A DNA stretch of 54,607 bases. Origin: Candidatus Peregrinibacteria bacterium (GTDB lineage Bacteria > Patescibacteriota > Gracilibacteria > Peribacterales > Peribacteraceae). Position numbers and translations under genes: made by a program. This document shows, piece after piece, positions 16,460-24,403 of this stretch (its first letter is position 1; each line of letters opens with the position of its first letter). The stretch is taken from assembly GCA_016196225.1 (NCBI GenBank), contig JACPXZ010000003.1:1-54607 (forward strand). Reading direction: 5' to 3'. The notes beneath the pieces are model-generated. The model had not been told where the DNA came from, searched no databases, and was given only the letters and a program-made list of their open reading frames with translations.

Positions 16460-16535
16460 TGGTGTCACGGGCTGGGATTGAACCAGCGACCTCGGGCTTA
16501 TGAGTCCCGCGCTCTGCCAACTGAGCTACCGTGAC
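16460..16535 (-). tRNA. tRNA-Met (CAT)
   Basis: Cloverleaf on the minus strand. Acceptor GTCACGG pairs with CCGTGAC, the D arm has GCTCAGTTGGCAGAGC, the anticodon loop is CTCATAA with anticodon CAT, the T arm has GGTTCAATCC, and CCA is encoded (16462-16460). The first pair is G-C, so it is not an initiator tRNA. It is either elongator Met or the lysidine-modified Ile-AUA tRNA; sequence alone does not settle which. Confidence 0.9.
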
Positions 16536-16591
16536 ATGTAAAACCTACCTCAATTATGCTCTATGCTTTCATTCAAGCCAAGACTGTTCCC

Positions 16592-16807
16592 TTAAACAAC
16601 TACTACCTCCTCCAAGCGCGCTATTCTCTGTTCATGGTCGTTGGTCTTTTTGGTCAGTTTTTTATCGACGTTCACGAGGACATCCAATACACGATCAATG
16701 TCCTCATGCACCTTTTTGAACTGCTCATTCACCTTGCTGAACTGCTCATTCATTGCTTGTTCCAATCTTTGCACATCAGCCTTCGTTGCAGATGAAGTAT
16801 CATCCAT
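16592..16807 (-). CDS. Small coiled-coil protein
   Basis: 71 residues from ATG 16807: MDDTSSATKADVQRLEQAMN, then heptad-patterned EQFSKVNEQFKKVHEDIDRV and LDVLVNVDKKLTKK, ending REARLEEVVVV-like (RIARLEEVVVV). Almost entirely predicted helix with regular hydrophobic spacing. Such short 'DVQRLEQAMNEQF' coiled coils are common small proteins of unknown role. It is divergent from the next gene, with 64 bp between start codons. Confidence 0.6.
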   Translation of the reverse strand: MDDTSSATKADVQRLEQAMNEQFSKVNEQFKKVHEDIDRVLDVLVNVDKKLTKKTNDHEQRIARLEEVVVV

Positions 16808-16871
16808 TGGTATTGATAATATGATTTCTTTTCTGGAAGACAAGATTAAGTGTGATATACTTCCCCTTCCT

Positions 16872-17516
16872 ATGAAGATTGATAAGTATGGGATCGATAC
16901 CGATGATCTCCCCGTCCTCACGTTGAATGAGGTGCGGGAGCAGGTGCGAAGTGGTCAGGAGCGGGTGATCTGGTGGTGGATCCAGGCAACCACCGACATG
17001 ACGCGAAAAAATATTCTGAATACTCTCCGTGAGTTTACCGAGCGGGAATTTATTGTCATGGATAACAACAAGAATCCCATTGCCCGCTTGAAAGAGCCCA
17101 CCCCCCCTCCATTTGCGGATGTATTATCTCCCGTTTGGGCAGGGTGTGCGAAGAGTATGCACGATATTCGCAATCGCAGTAATCTCTTGCTGCAACATGC
17201 CGAACAACATGAGACGGATATTTCGTTTTTTATTTCGACGTGTCTTCTTGATATAGAACGTGTCATTCAGCACGCGCGCAATCAGCTGGAGGTGACGCTC
17301 TATCGTCAGTATATCGGTGACATCGTTATGGATGAAGAACAGATTGATATGTATATGCACTATGCCCAGAACGCATTTTTATCTCCGGAATATGCTCTTT
17401 ATGTATTGGAGCAGTCGTTTCGTATATTGATGCAGCGCAAACAACAGGGGAACTCATCATCGATGCGCCAACTGCCGGACGTTGATGAGTGCCAAGGCGG
17501 CGAAGAGGACATTTAA
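16872..17516 (+). CDS. Hypothetical protein, helical
   Basis: 214 residues from ATG 16872. A -10-like TATACT at 16856-16861 lies exactly 10 bases upstream, suggesting a near-leaderless start. ATG 16821 would add 17 residues. The protein begins MKIDKYGIDTDDLPVLTLNE and contains WWWIQATTDMTRKNIL, then a long helical part (residues ~90-190) rich in His, Gln and Met. No domain is recognised, and no signal peptide or membrane segment is seen. Its last 60 bases overlap tail-to-tail with the membrane-protein gene on the other strand. Confidence 0.6.
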   Translation: MKIDKYGIDTDDLPVLTLNEVREQVRSGQERVIWWWIQATTDMTRKNILNTLREFTEREFIVMDNNKNPIARLKEPTPPPFADVLSPVWAGCAKSMHDIRNRSNLLLQHAEQHETDISFFISTCLLDIERVIQHARNQLEVTLYRQYIGDIVMDEEQIDMYMHYAQNAFLSPEYALYVLEQSFRILMQRKQQGNSSSMRQLPDVDECQGGEEDI

Positions 17517-17963
17517 TCCGACGAATACCCAATCACGCATAAGGAAGCTGAAGACCGCGATCACCATGCTCCCGATCATGAGGGCCATCTCTCGCTTAAG
17601 AGTCCCGGACTCCATCGCAAATCCAATGCCGAGGAGGGCGAGACCCACGACGAAGATCGCGGTCGTGTAATCCTGGAAGAGTGATAATGACCAGCCGACG
17701 AGCGCAATCCCGCCGACGGCGAGGATCGGCGTGTCGTAGGTATCGGGTACTCTAAGGAGCATGCAAAGGGTGGAGAGCGCGATAAAGATCTGGAGGATGA
17801 GGAAGAAGATCGGGCCTCCGGTCAGGTATCCGACGAGTGCGTAGAGGAACATGTAGGCATTCCCGATCGCGAAGAGGATGTTTTTTGCTCTCTGGTCTGT
17901 GTTGGCGACGCCCGCAACCAGAAGCGCGGATCCAAGGACGCCAATCAGCAGGCGGTAATCCAT
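17457..17963 (-). CDS. Six-helix membrane protein
   Basis: 168 residues, about six hydrophobic helices with very short loops (for example LLIGVLGSALLVAGVANT, FFLILQIFIALSTLCMLL, VFVGLNVLFAALALINV). No family is recognised with confidence. It follows hppA by 31 bp in the same direction, so it is probably in the VIT1-hppA operon. Its 3' end overlaps the neighbouring plus-strand gene by 60 bp. Confidence 0.65.
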   Translation of the reverse strand: MDYRLLIGVLGSALLVAGVANTDQRAKNILFAIGNAYMFLYALVGYLTGGPIFFLILQIFIALSTLCMLLRVPDTYDTPILAVGGIALVGWSLSLFQDYTTAIFVVGLALLGIGFAMESGTLKREMALMIGSMVIAVFSFLMRDWVFVGLNVLFAALALINVRQLAHR

Positions 17964-17994
17964 CCAGGGGATGATAACACCGGACAGTTCCTTT

Positions 17995-20130
17995 TCAAAT
18001 GAAGAGCGAGGCGAGAGCGAGCGTGAGGGTGGAGAAGAGTTTGATCAGCACATGCAGGCTCGGACCGGCGGTATCCTTGAAGGGGTCGCCGACGGTGTCA
18101 CCCGTGACGGCAGCCTGATGGGCGGGACTGCGTTTGCCGCCGTGAGCGCCCGATTCGATAAATTTCTTTGCATTGTCCCACGCTCCGCCGGCGTTGTTGA
18201 GGTAAGCGGCCATGAGGACGCCGACGATGGTGCCGACCATGAGCAGACCCGCGACTGCTTCCGCACGGAAGATCAGTCCGACCACAATCGGGGACGCGAC
18301 AGCGACAACGCCGGGCAGGATCATCTCACGGAGAGCGGAAGCCGTTGCGATATCGACGGCGGCCGCGTAGTCGGGTTCTGACGTGCCATTCATAATCCCC
18401 TTATTCTCCCGGAATTGTTTGCGGACTTCTTCCACAATGACACTTGCGGCGCGGCCAACCGCGCGGATGGCGAGAGAGGTGAAGAAGAAGATGGTCATTG
18501 CCCCGAGGAATGCACCGATAAAGACGCGCATATCGGCGAGGTTGACGACGGAGAGATGCGCTTCTTCCATATATGCCGAAAAGAGGAGGAAGGCGGCGAG
18601 GGCTGCGGAACCGACGGCATAGCCCTTGGTGAGCGCCTTTGTCGTATTACCGGCTGCATCGAGCTCATCCGTTACTTCGCGCATCTTGTCCGAAGATTTG
18701 CTCATCTCGACGATCCCGCCGGCATTGTCGGTGATCGGCCCAAACATATCCATGGCCAGCACGTAGCCAACGACGGCCAACATCCCCATGGTGGCCACCG
18801 CTGTGCCGTAAAGTCCCCCTGCGGGAATGTTGGTCTGGGATCCCAAGGTGTATGACGCAAAAAGTGCCGCACATACGGAAATAACCGTAAGGGCAGTGCT
18901 CTCCATACCGATAGCGGTCCCTGCGATGATGTTCGTTGCGTGACCGGTCTTGGATGCATTGGCGATCGCCTGGACCGGATAATGGTTTTTACCGGTGTAG
19001 TAGTCGGTGATGTAGACGAAGGCGATGCTTGTGAGAATACCGGTGAGTCCCGCAAAGAAGAACCAGAGCGACGCATTCCCTGTTTGTACAAAGTTGAGCA
19101 GTCCGGCAGTATCGCCTCTCAATGTGTATTGATTCCAGTTGAGGAGATAGTTTGCACATACAAAGAGGGCAATGGCGGTGAGGATGGCTGTCACCCAAAA
19201 ACCACGTGTCATGGTCTTCATGGGAGTTTCTCCATGTTTTGCTTTTACCGAGTACACGCCGACGATGGATGAGATAAGCCCAAACGCACGGAAAACAAGC
19301 GGGAAGAGGATTCCTTTAATGCCGAGTGTCGGGTAAAGCACGGCTCCGAGGATCATCGCTCCGATGTTCTCCGCAGAGATGGATTCGAAGAGATCGGCGC
19401 CGCGACCGGCACAGTCACCGACATTGTCTCCGACGAGATCGGCAATCACGGCGGGATTACGCGGATCGTCTTCGGGGATGCCTGCCTCGATCTTGCCGAC
19501 AAGATCTGCGCCCACATCGGCCGCCTTGGTGTAAATCCCTCCGCCGAGTTGCGCGAAGAGCGCCACGAACGAGGCGCCAAATCCATAGCCGATAATAAGT
19601 GCCGGAATACGATGAGCATCCTCGAGAGAAATCCCCATTCCGTATCGGTAAAAAAGGTAAAGACCGCTGATCCCGAGTAAACTCAGTGCGGTGATGACAA
19701 TGGCGGATACCGCTCCTCCACGGAGAGCCATCTGGAGTGCAGCATTGAGTCCGTGCTCGGCCGAGGCGGCAGTTTTTAAGTTGGCTTTTGTTGCAACAAT
19801 CATACTCACGATCCCGGAGAGACCCGAAAAGAACGCGCCCAAAAGGAAGGCGAGAGCCACTTGCCACCCGTAGGTCCATCCTCCCGATGCACCGGTGAGT
19901 CCATACATGAAGAGCATCCCTACTGCGAGGATGACAGAAAGCCAGGTGATTGTCCGGTATTGTCGATCAACGAAGGCACGAGCACCGACAGAAATCGCGT
20001 GCGCGACTTTTCGCATGGCGGGCGTGCCATCGGGAGCAGCTTGAACTTGTGTCCAGAAGACAAGGCTATAGAGGAGTCCGAGGACCCCAAAAACCGGAGC
20101 AAAGACTTCCAGGAACAAGAGAGAATCCAT
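17995..20130 (-). CDS. hppA: Membrane-bound proton-pumping pyrophosphatase, K+-independent type
   Basis: 711 residues from ATG 20130, with about 16 membrane helices. It hydrolyses cytosolic PPi and pumps H+ out. The PPi-binding signature DVGADLVGK (205-213) and DNVGDCAGRGADLFES are intact, as are DNAGGIVEM and DTVGDPFKDTAGPS near the C-terminus. In GNTTKALTKGY the residue after NTT is Lys (about 498). Established work on the family links Lys here to K+-independent enzymes and Ala to K+-dependent ones. It sits between a VIT1-like carrier and a small membrane protein. A PPi-type phosphofructokinase is encoded at 28202-29287, which fits a PPi-based energy economy. An upstream in-frame start at 20196 would add 22 unneeded residues. 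Confidence 0.95.
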   Translation of the reverse strand: MDSLLFLEVFAPVFGVLGLLYSLVFWTQVQAAPDGTPAMRKVAHAISVGARAFVDRQYRTITWLSVILAVGMLFMYGLTGASGGWTYGWQVALAFLLGAFFSGLSGIVSMIVATKANLKTAASAEHGLNAALQMALRGGAVSAIVITALSLLGISGLYLFYRYGMGISLEDAHRIPALIIGYGFGASFVALFAQLGGGIYTKAADVGADLVGKIEAGIPEDDPRNPAVIADLVGDNVGDCAGRGADLFESISAENIGAMILGAVLYPTLGIKGILFPLVFRAFGLISSIVGVYSVKAKHGETPMKTMTRGFWVTAILTAIALFVCANYLLNWNQYTLRGDTAGLLNFVQTGNASLWFFFAGLTGILTSIAFVYITDYYTGKNHYPVQAIANASKTGHATNIIAGTAIGMESTALTVISVCAALFASYTLGSQTNIPAGGLYGTAVATMGMLAVVGYVLAMDMFGPITDNAGGIVEMSKSSDKMREVTDELDAAGNTTKALTKGYAVGSAALAAFLLFSAYMEEAHLSVVNLADMRVFIGAFLGAMTIFFFTSLAIRAVGRAASVIVEEVRKQFRENKGIMNGTSEPDYAAAVDIATASALREMILPGVVAVASPIVVGLIFRAEAVAGLLMVGTIVGVLMAAYLNNAGGAWDNAKKFIESGAHGGKRSPAHQAAVTGDTVGDPFKDTAGPSLHVLIKLFSTLTLALASLFI

Positions 20131-20182
20131 AGGTATATTGAAAGTGTACGGAAAGTTTATTTTAGGCGAAAAAAAAGTCAAC

Positions 20183-20902
20183 TTAAAGCGCAACACCGAC
20201 CCACCCTTTCAGTGCGACGCCGATGATGTACGCGACGAAGGCTCCGATGGCCCCGATGCTCAAAATTTCGAGAGGTCCACGGAAAAGTCGCTCTTTGGTC
20301 ACGATACTCCGCGTAAGTCCGAGAATGGTAAGGGCAATGCCGGTGGATATCATGGCGACCATGAAACGATGTTGTGGTGCGACCCCAAAGAGATAGGGGA
20401 GGAGGGGAATGCTCCCAAAAATGACGAATGATACAAACGTAATCATTCCATGAACGAGGGGTTTATCGAACATGTTGGGAGCCATTTGATGTTCCACCCA
20501 CATCATCGTATCGACCCATACCTTTTTGTTCGATGTGATAGTGGTGACTGCTCGATGGAGAGTCTCTCCACGGAATCCCCGCCGATGAAACGCCTCTCGG
20601 ATTTCCTCTGTTTCTTCTTTGGGGTCATCCTCGATTTCTCGCAATTCTTCCTTGCGAATCCGTTTGTACTGATCGCGCTCCGAACGGAGGGATAGGTATG
20701 CCCCTGTTCCCATCGAGGTGCCGTCCGCGAGGAGATTGGCGAGTCCCAGAATAATGATGACGGCAGAAGGGAGGCTGGCTCCCACCGAACCTGCGACGAC
20801 CGCGAATGTCGTTACGATACCGTCACTCCCTCCATAGACGATGTTGTGAATAAAAGGACCCAATCGATGCCCATGAGCTTCGTCGGTGTGGGAGAGGGAC
20901 AT
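20183..20902 (-). CDS. VIT1/CCC1-family iron/manganese transporter
   Basis: 239 residues from ATG 20902. Signature helices are present: [20 protein letters not shown] near the N-terminus and [19 protein letters not shown] in helix 2, followed by the acidic cytosolic segment [20 protein letters not shown] that binds metal in VIT1, and two C-terminal helices. Members move Fe2+ or Mn2+ out of the cytosol, usually by H+ antiport. Being 52 bp upstream of the proton-pumping PPase in the same operon makes proton-coupled metal export a reasonable inference. It is divergent from the cupredoxin gene. Confidence 0.85.
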   Translation of the reverse strand: MSLSHTDEAHGHRLGPFIHNIVYGGSDGIVTTFAVVAGSVGASLPSAVIIILGLANLLADGTSMGTGAYLSLRSERDQYKRIRKEELREIEDDPKEETEEIREAFHRRGFRGETLHRAVTTITSNKKVWVDTMMWVEHQMAPNMFDKPLVHGMITFVSFVIFGSIPLLPYLFGVAPQHRFMVAMISTGIALTILGLTRSIVTKERLFRGPLEILSIGAIGAFVAYIIGVALKGWVGVAL

Positions 20903-20948
20903 TGCAAAGGTATTGTAACACGAGATATGGATGCAGTAGGATGGGTTC

Positions 20949-21368
20949 ATGAAACGAGTTCTGTTCTCCGTGTTCATCATGTCGCTTCTTCTCGGCGCCT
21001 GCCAATCGGTTCCTCCGGCACCGGTGGTGCCTCCTCAAGCGAAAGAACTTCCACAAGGTACGCAAACAATACCGGGTAAACCGCCCGTCTCTTCCCGTAT
21101 CATTGATATCACGACGCGCAACTGGGCGTTTTCGCCGGCAAATATTTCTGTAAAAAAAGGGGAGAAGGTAACTCTTCGACTGACCGGGGAGAGTGGAGTA
21201 CATGGCTTTGCCGTTCCGGAACTTTCGATCAATAAAACGATACGGCCCGGGGAGACTGTTACGGTGGATCTCCCGACGGATGCGGCGGGTTCGTATCGAT
21301 TCTTTTGTTCTGTCCCGTGCGGTCAGGGGCATATTGATATGAAAGGGGAGATTAAAGTGGAAGAATAA
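20949..21368 (+). CDS. CuA-type cupredoxin lipoprotein (COX2-like domain)
   Basis: 139 residues. Lipoprotein signal peptide with lipobox LGAC (Cys18), a Pro-rich linker, and one cupredoxin domain. Ligands: His in [11 protein letters not shown], then [12 protein letters not shown], matching the C-x3-C-x3-H-x2-M CuA centre of cytochrome oxidase subunit II and N2O reductase. No oxidase subunit I or haem-protein gene is nearby, and Patescibacteria usually lack full respiratory chains. A copper-storage, copper-delivery or electron-shuttle role at the cell surface is therefore more likely than a terminal oxidase. The start follows from the signal peptide. Confidence 0.85.
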   Translation: MKRVLFSVFIMSLLLGACQSVPPAPVVPPQAKELPQGTQTIPGKPPVSSRIIDITTRNWAFSPANISVKKGEKVTLRLTGESGVHGFAVPELSINKTIRPGETVTVDLPTDAAGSYRFFCSVPCGQGHIDMKGEIKVEE

Positions 21369-21369
21369 G

Positions 21370-21527
21370 GGAACCACTGAAAAACACGTCACACTGAGTG
21401 ATTCCACAAAATTTTTCTATGATCCTTCGATACAATTTTTCGCTCTATAGAGCGAAAAATCACTCAGGATGACGTAGGAATAATTTTGTGGAATTGTATC
21501 GAAGTGCAGTCGTTTTTCAGTGGTTCC
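21370..21527. repeat. 158-bp nested inverted repeat (MITE-like)
   Basis: Outer arms GGAACCACTGAAAAAC (21370-21385) and its exact complement at 21512-21527. Inner paired segments include ATTCCACAAAATT against AATTTTGTGGAAT, and a central ATTTTTCGCTC/GAGCGAAAAAT hairpin. It contains CTCAGGATGAC, the core of the repeats at 43315 and 47255. It fills the gap between two plus-strand genes. No open frame. Confidence 0.85.
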
Positions 21528-21544
21528 TAAGATAGAATACCGGT

Positions 21545-22540
21545 ATGCATCGGATTATTGCTTTTGTTCTGGCGGCGAGTCCCCGGACCGGGGGTCGGGA
21601 AGAAATGATCGAAATAAAATCCCTTCAGAGCGCCCCGCATTATCTGTCATCCTCTGTTCCTCCGCAGTACATCAAGGGGAAAGAGGGAGAATGTCTGATT
21701 AAGGCATATCCGCCGAATGTGCTTCTCGTCGAGGCATCGCGAACGGTGGAGAATGTGTTTTCCAGCGCTGCATTCGAAGCCAAGGAGGAATTGCTCACCG
21801 CATGTCATACGATTGTCGAAAAGCGGCGGGGGAGCGAACAGTTGCGTGAGGAATATGCCATTGCCGTTGTCGATCAATATAAAGGCGACCCGGAGGAGTT
21901 TTTGGTACATGGATCGCAAATCGCCAGTTTTTTGAAATCCGAGCGATTACCGCTTGATCCCGCGGAGGTTTCTCATACTCTGGAGAGTCAACTGAAGTAT
22001 GCGAAAGATGATCTGGTGATTGTGGACTGGGACGGAGCATTTGTCTTTGATCCATCGGGCGATGTGCAGTCTGTTGTAGAATTACTTCAGTTGGCCAATC
22101 TTCAATTATTGCAGTATCGCGTGCTCGATAGCGAACTCGATCGCCGTCTTGCGCGGGCCAATAAGTTGGTGCAGGGACGCAAGCGACACTGGCTCTGGGA
22201 TCGTGAACTTTCCAAATCCTTTGAGGAGGCGATTCGTCTGCGTGCACGGTCCATTGCGGATTTTGACGCGCTGGAGCGCGAAGTTAAACTCATCGGGGAT
22301 TGGTATTCGGCGCGTTTGTATGGGCTTGCGACAAAAAAATTCCGCCTCTCGCAGTGGCGTGAATCCATTAAGGAAAAATTGGATTCTCTTGAGGACATTT
22401 ACTCTATTATTTCAGAAAACTTTAGCGTCACCAAACTCCACTTCCTCGAGATGGTGCAGATTTTGCTGTTCTTTGTCTTACAGGTGGGATGGTTTGTATT
22501 GATCGTTCTTGAATTTAAAATATTCCTTCGGGAGATCTAA
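21545..22540 (+). CDS. Hypothetical protein with C-terminal membrane anchor, RMD1/DUF155-like layout
   Basis: 331 residues. Mostly helical and charged. A C-terminal membrane helix (QILLFFVLQVGWFVLIVLEF) is preceded by a long helical region (ARLYGLATKKFRLSQWRESI and KEKLDSLEDIYSIISENFSV). The layout, with DLVIVDWDGAFVFDP in the middle, a helical bundle, LE..Y spacing and a terminal TM, resembles the RMD1/YagE (DUF155) family, but similarity by eye is weak. It starts an operon with dsbB (6 bp gap) and a His-rich exported protein, so an envelope redox link is possible. Confidence 0.5.
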   Translation: MHRIIAFVLAASPRTGGREEMIEIKSLQSAPHYLSSSVPPQYIKGKEGECLIKAYPPNVLLVEASRTVENVFSSAAFEAKEELLTACHTIVEKRRGSEQLREEYAIAVVDQYKGDPEEFLVHGSQIASFLKSERLPLDPAEVSHTLESQLKYAKDDLVIVDWDGAFVFDPSGDVQSVVELLQLANLQLLQYRVLDSELDRRLARANKLVQGRKRHWLWDRELSKSFEEAIRLRARSIADFDALEREVKLIGDWYSARLYGLATKKFRLSQWRESIKEKLDSLEDIYSIISENFSVTKLHFLEMVQILLFFVLQVGWFVLIVLEFKIFLREI

Positions 22541-22546
22541 ATTGCT

Positions 22547-23128
22547 ATGATATCCATCATGGAAGCATGGACGCCGTACCTTGTTGATATTCTTGCCCCC
22601 GTTGCGGTGGGGGGATGGGTGGTGTCGTTTCTGCTTTTCGCGGTTCTTCTCAAAGAATTGGTGATGCATGAACGATGTTCTTTGTTGTTCAGCCGGATCG
22701 GGAACATCGGTCTGGCGTTGATGTTTGTGGCGACGTTGGGGGCGGCGCTTGGGAGTCTCTTCTTCTCGGAGATCGCGCTCTGGCCTCCGTGCAAGCTTTG
22801 CTGGTTTCAGCGGGCGTTTCTGTATCCGCAGGTATTTATCTTGGGATTGGCGCTTTGGGAGAAGGACGCCAAGGCCAGTCGATATGTGTTGATTCTCAGT
22901 CTTGTGGGTGCGGTCATTGCGATGATCCATTATACCGAGCAGATACAGGCGATCCTTAATCCGGTCGTATTTGATCCCATGATTCCCTGCGATATGACGG
23001 GTGTATCGTGTCGTGCAACGGAGTTCCTCTACTATGGTTTTGTCACGATTCCCTTCTTATCATTGTCCGTGTTTCTTCTGAACATTGCGCTCTCGTTGAT
23101 TGTTCTTCGTTGCGCGAAAAAGTCATGA
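22547..23128 (+). CDS. dsbB: Disulfide bond formation protein B (DsbB/BdbC)
   Basis: 193 residues with four to five membrane helices. The first redox pair is in WPPCKLCWFQR (the CxxC that passes electrons to quinone). The second pair is in IPCDMTGVSCRATEF (outside loop, reoxidises the DsbA partner). Both match the family. A DsbA/thioredoxin partner is not encoded next to it. Instead a His-rich exported protein follows with a 4-bp overlap. Oxidation by DsbB would suit exported cysteine proteins here such as the MopE-like repeats. Met 22559 is an alternative start. Confidence 0.9.
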   Translation: MISIMEAWTPYLVDILAPVAVGGWVVSFLLFAVLLKELVMHERCSLLFSRIGNIGLALMFVATLGAALGSLFFSEIALWPPCKLCWFQRAFLYPQVFILGLALWEKDAKASRYVLILSLVGAVIAMIHYTEQIQAILNPVVFDPMIPCDMTGVSCRATEFLYYGFVTIPFLSLSVFLLNIALSLIVLRCAKKS

Positions 23129-23706
23129 AGTGTCGCATTCTTGTCGCAAGCGGCCTTGTTCTTTTCGCGGCAGTTCTTGCATGGACCTGGTGGCCAAAGG
23201 AATTTATTAAAAACCCCGATCCCAATCATACCCACGCGGATGTTGCGGTATGGGTTGATGGGAAGAAGATTGATTTTTCTCTTGAGAAGTATATGTCGGG
23301 ACTGGAGGAGAAAGGAGACGATCATGATCATATCCATTTACACGATTACTTGCATCTGCATGATGGTGTGGGACATGTTATTCACCGACACAAACCGGGT
23401 TTGAGCCTTCAGGAATTCTTCGATTCGCTTGGATTCGAATTTAAAGAACCGACGCGTTGGCGGATGTTTGTGAATACGATCGAACACGAATTTGACCTCA
23501 ATTATGTTTTTAATGACACGGATTATATTCTCCTGAGCAATGCTGCCGGCAGCGCAGAGGTTCTGGATCAACTGGAACAAATGACTCGGGATGCCTGTTT
23601 GTATTCGCGGACCTGCCCGTGGCGTGGCGAACCACCGGCCGAGAATTGCATCGCAGACCCCAGCGTACCGTGTGTCGCTCCGGAAGAGACATGGCTTTGG
23701 CCATGA
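23125..23706 (+). CDS. Exported His-rich metal-binding protein coupled to dsbB
   Basis: 193 residues, ATG overlapping the dsbB stop (ATGA). An N-terminal signal/anchor helix (ILVASGLVLFAAVLAWTWW) is followed by HTHADVAVWVDGKKIDFS, the very His-rich stretch DDHDHIHLHDYLHLHDGVGH with VIHRHK after it, then SLQEFFDSLGFEF. Four C-terminal cysteines (DACLYSRTCP, ENC, VPCVAP) are candidates for disulfides made by the DsbB pathway. It probably binds Zn, Cu or Fe outside the membrane. It is not a recognised named family. Confidence 0.7.
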   Translation: MKCRILVASGLVLFAAVLAWTWWPKEFIKNPDPNHTHADVAVWVDGKKIDFSLEKYMSGLEEKGDDHDHIHLHDYLHLHDGVGHVIHRHKPGLSLQEFFDSLGFEFKEPTRWRMFVNTIEHEFDLNYVFNDTDYILLSNAAGSAEVLDQLEQMTRDACLYSRTCPWRGEPPAENCIADPSVPCVAPEETWLWP

Positions 23707-23727
23707 TATTGGATAGGCTTAAGTTAT

Positions 23728-23870
23728 TCCCTCTCCCGAGGGGAGAGGGCCAGGGAGAGGGGGTAGATGAATATTCCTTATTCAGCGGAACTATTTGACC
23801 CCCTCTCCTTCCTCCTTCGCTAAAGCTACGGCGGACAGGTAATCCTCCCCCCAAGGGGGAGGAAATCCTT
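23728..23870. repeat. Cluster of G/C-rich palindromic repeats, intergenic
   Basis: Two modules: CCCTCTCCCGAGGGGAGAGGG (about 23739-23759, shown here only as the core CCCTC/GAGGG palindrome) with the trailing CCAGGGAGAGGGGG, and 23799-23870 with CCCCCTCTCCTTCCTCCTTC, GCTAAAGCTACGGCGGACAG and CCTCCCCCCAAGGGGGAGG. The motif GCTACGGCGGACAGG recurs at 27040-27054 next to the split tRNA-Leu. TGAATATTCCTTA between the modules recurs at 43420 and, inverted, at 47313. Confidence 0.8.
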
Positions 23871-23889
23871 CACAGAGGATTTTTGTTAT

Positions 23890-23895
23890 ATAATA
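23890..23895 (+). promoter_or_regulatory. -10 element (TATAAT) of grpE
   Basis: A perfect TATAAT 10 bases before ATG 23906, implying a leader of only a few bases. The -35 region falls at the edge of the repeat cluster and shows no good match. The same 10-base spacing is seen at 16856-16872. Confidence 0.45.
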
Positions 23896-23905
23896 ACTCG
23901 GACAT

Positions 23906-24403
23906 ATGACGACCAAGCCCCCAACAAAAAAAGAGCTTGAGATCGAGCTCAGTCGGCTGAAGGAGATGGCGGCCCGCGCGCAGGCGGATCTTCAGAATGC
24001 CAAAGACCGGTTGCAGCGGGAGGCCGAAGAATTCCGTCGCTACGCGGCGGAAGGGGTCATGCGGCGACTCCTCCCCACAATTGATAACTTTCAGCGGGCG
24101 ATCAAACATGTCCCGGATGATCTTAAGAATAATGAATGGGCGAAGGGGGTCGTCGCCATGGAACAGGAATTACTTCGGCAGTTAAACGAAGCAGGACTTA
24201 AACGGATGGAATCATTGGGAAACATCGTCGATCCCACGAAGCACGAGGTGCTGATGACGGGTCCGGGGGAAGAGGGGAAGGTGATTGAAGTGTTTGAAGA
24301 AGGATATATGTTGCATGATAAGATATTGCGGATTGCTAAGGTAAAAGTGGGAGGCTTTGCACCCACCGACCAAACTCCTCCCCCCGTTCCTCAAAATTCT
24401 TAA
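23906..24403 (+). CDS. grpE: GrpE nucleotide exchange factor
   Basis: 165 residues. Long N-terminal helix (KKELEIELSRLKEMAARAQA, continuing DLQNAKDRLQREAEEFRRYA) forming the GrpE dimer coiled coil, then LLPTIDNFQRAIKHVP and the beta-wing end with VDPTKHEVLM and VIEVFEEGYMLHDKILRIAKVKV. It releases ADP from DnaK. No dnaK or dnaJ lies beside it, so the chaperone operon is split in this genome. Its 3' end overlaps murD (opposite strand) by 68 bp. Confidence 0.95.
   Translation: MTTKPPTKKELEIELSRLKEMAARAQADLQNAKDRLQREAEEFRRYAAEGVMRRLLPTIDNFQRAIKHVPDDLKNNEWAKGVVAMEQELLRQLNEAGLKRMESLGNIVDPTKHEVLMTGPGEEGKVIEVFEEGYMLHDKILRIAKVKVGGFAPTDQTPPPVPQNS

Noticed and set aside
16460-16535. Initiator tRNA-fMet
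   Set aside because: The first acceptor pair is G-C, whereas bacterial initiators have an unpaired C-A at that place.
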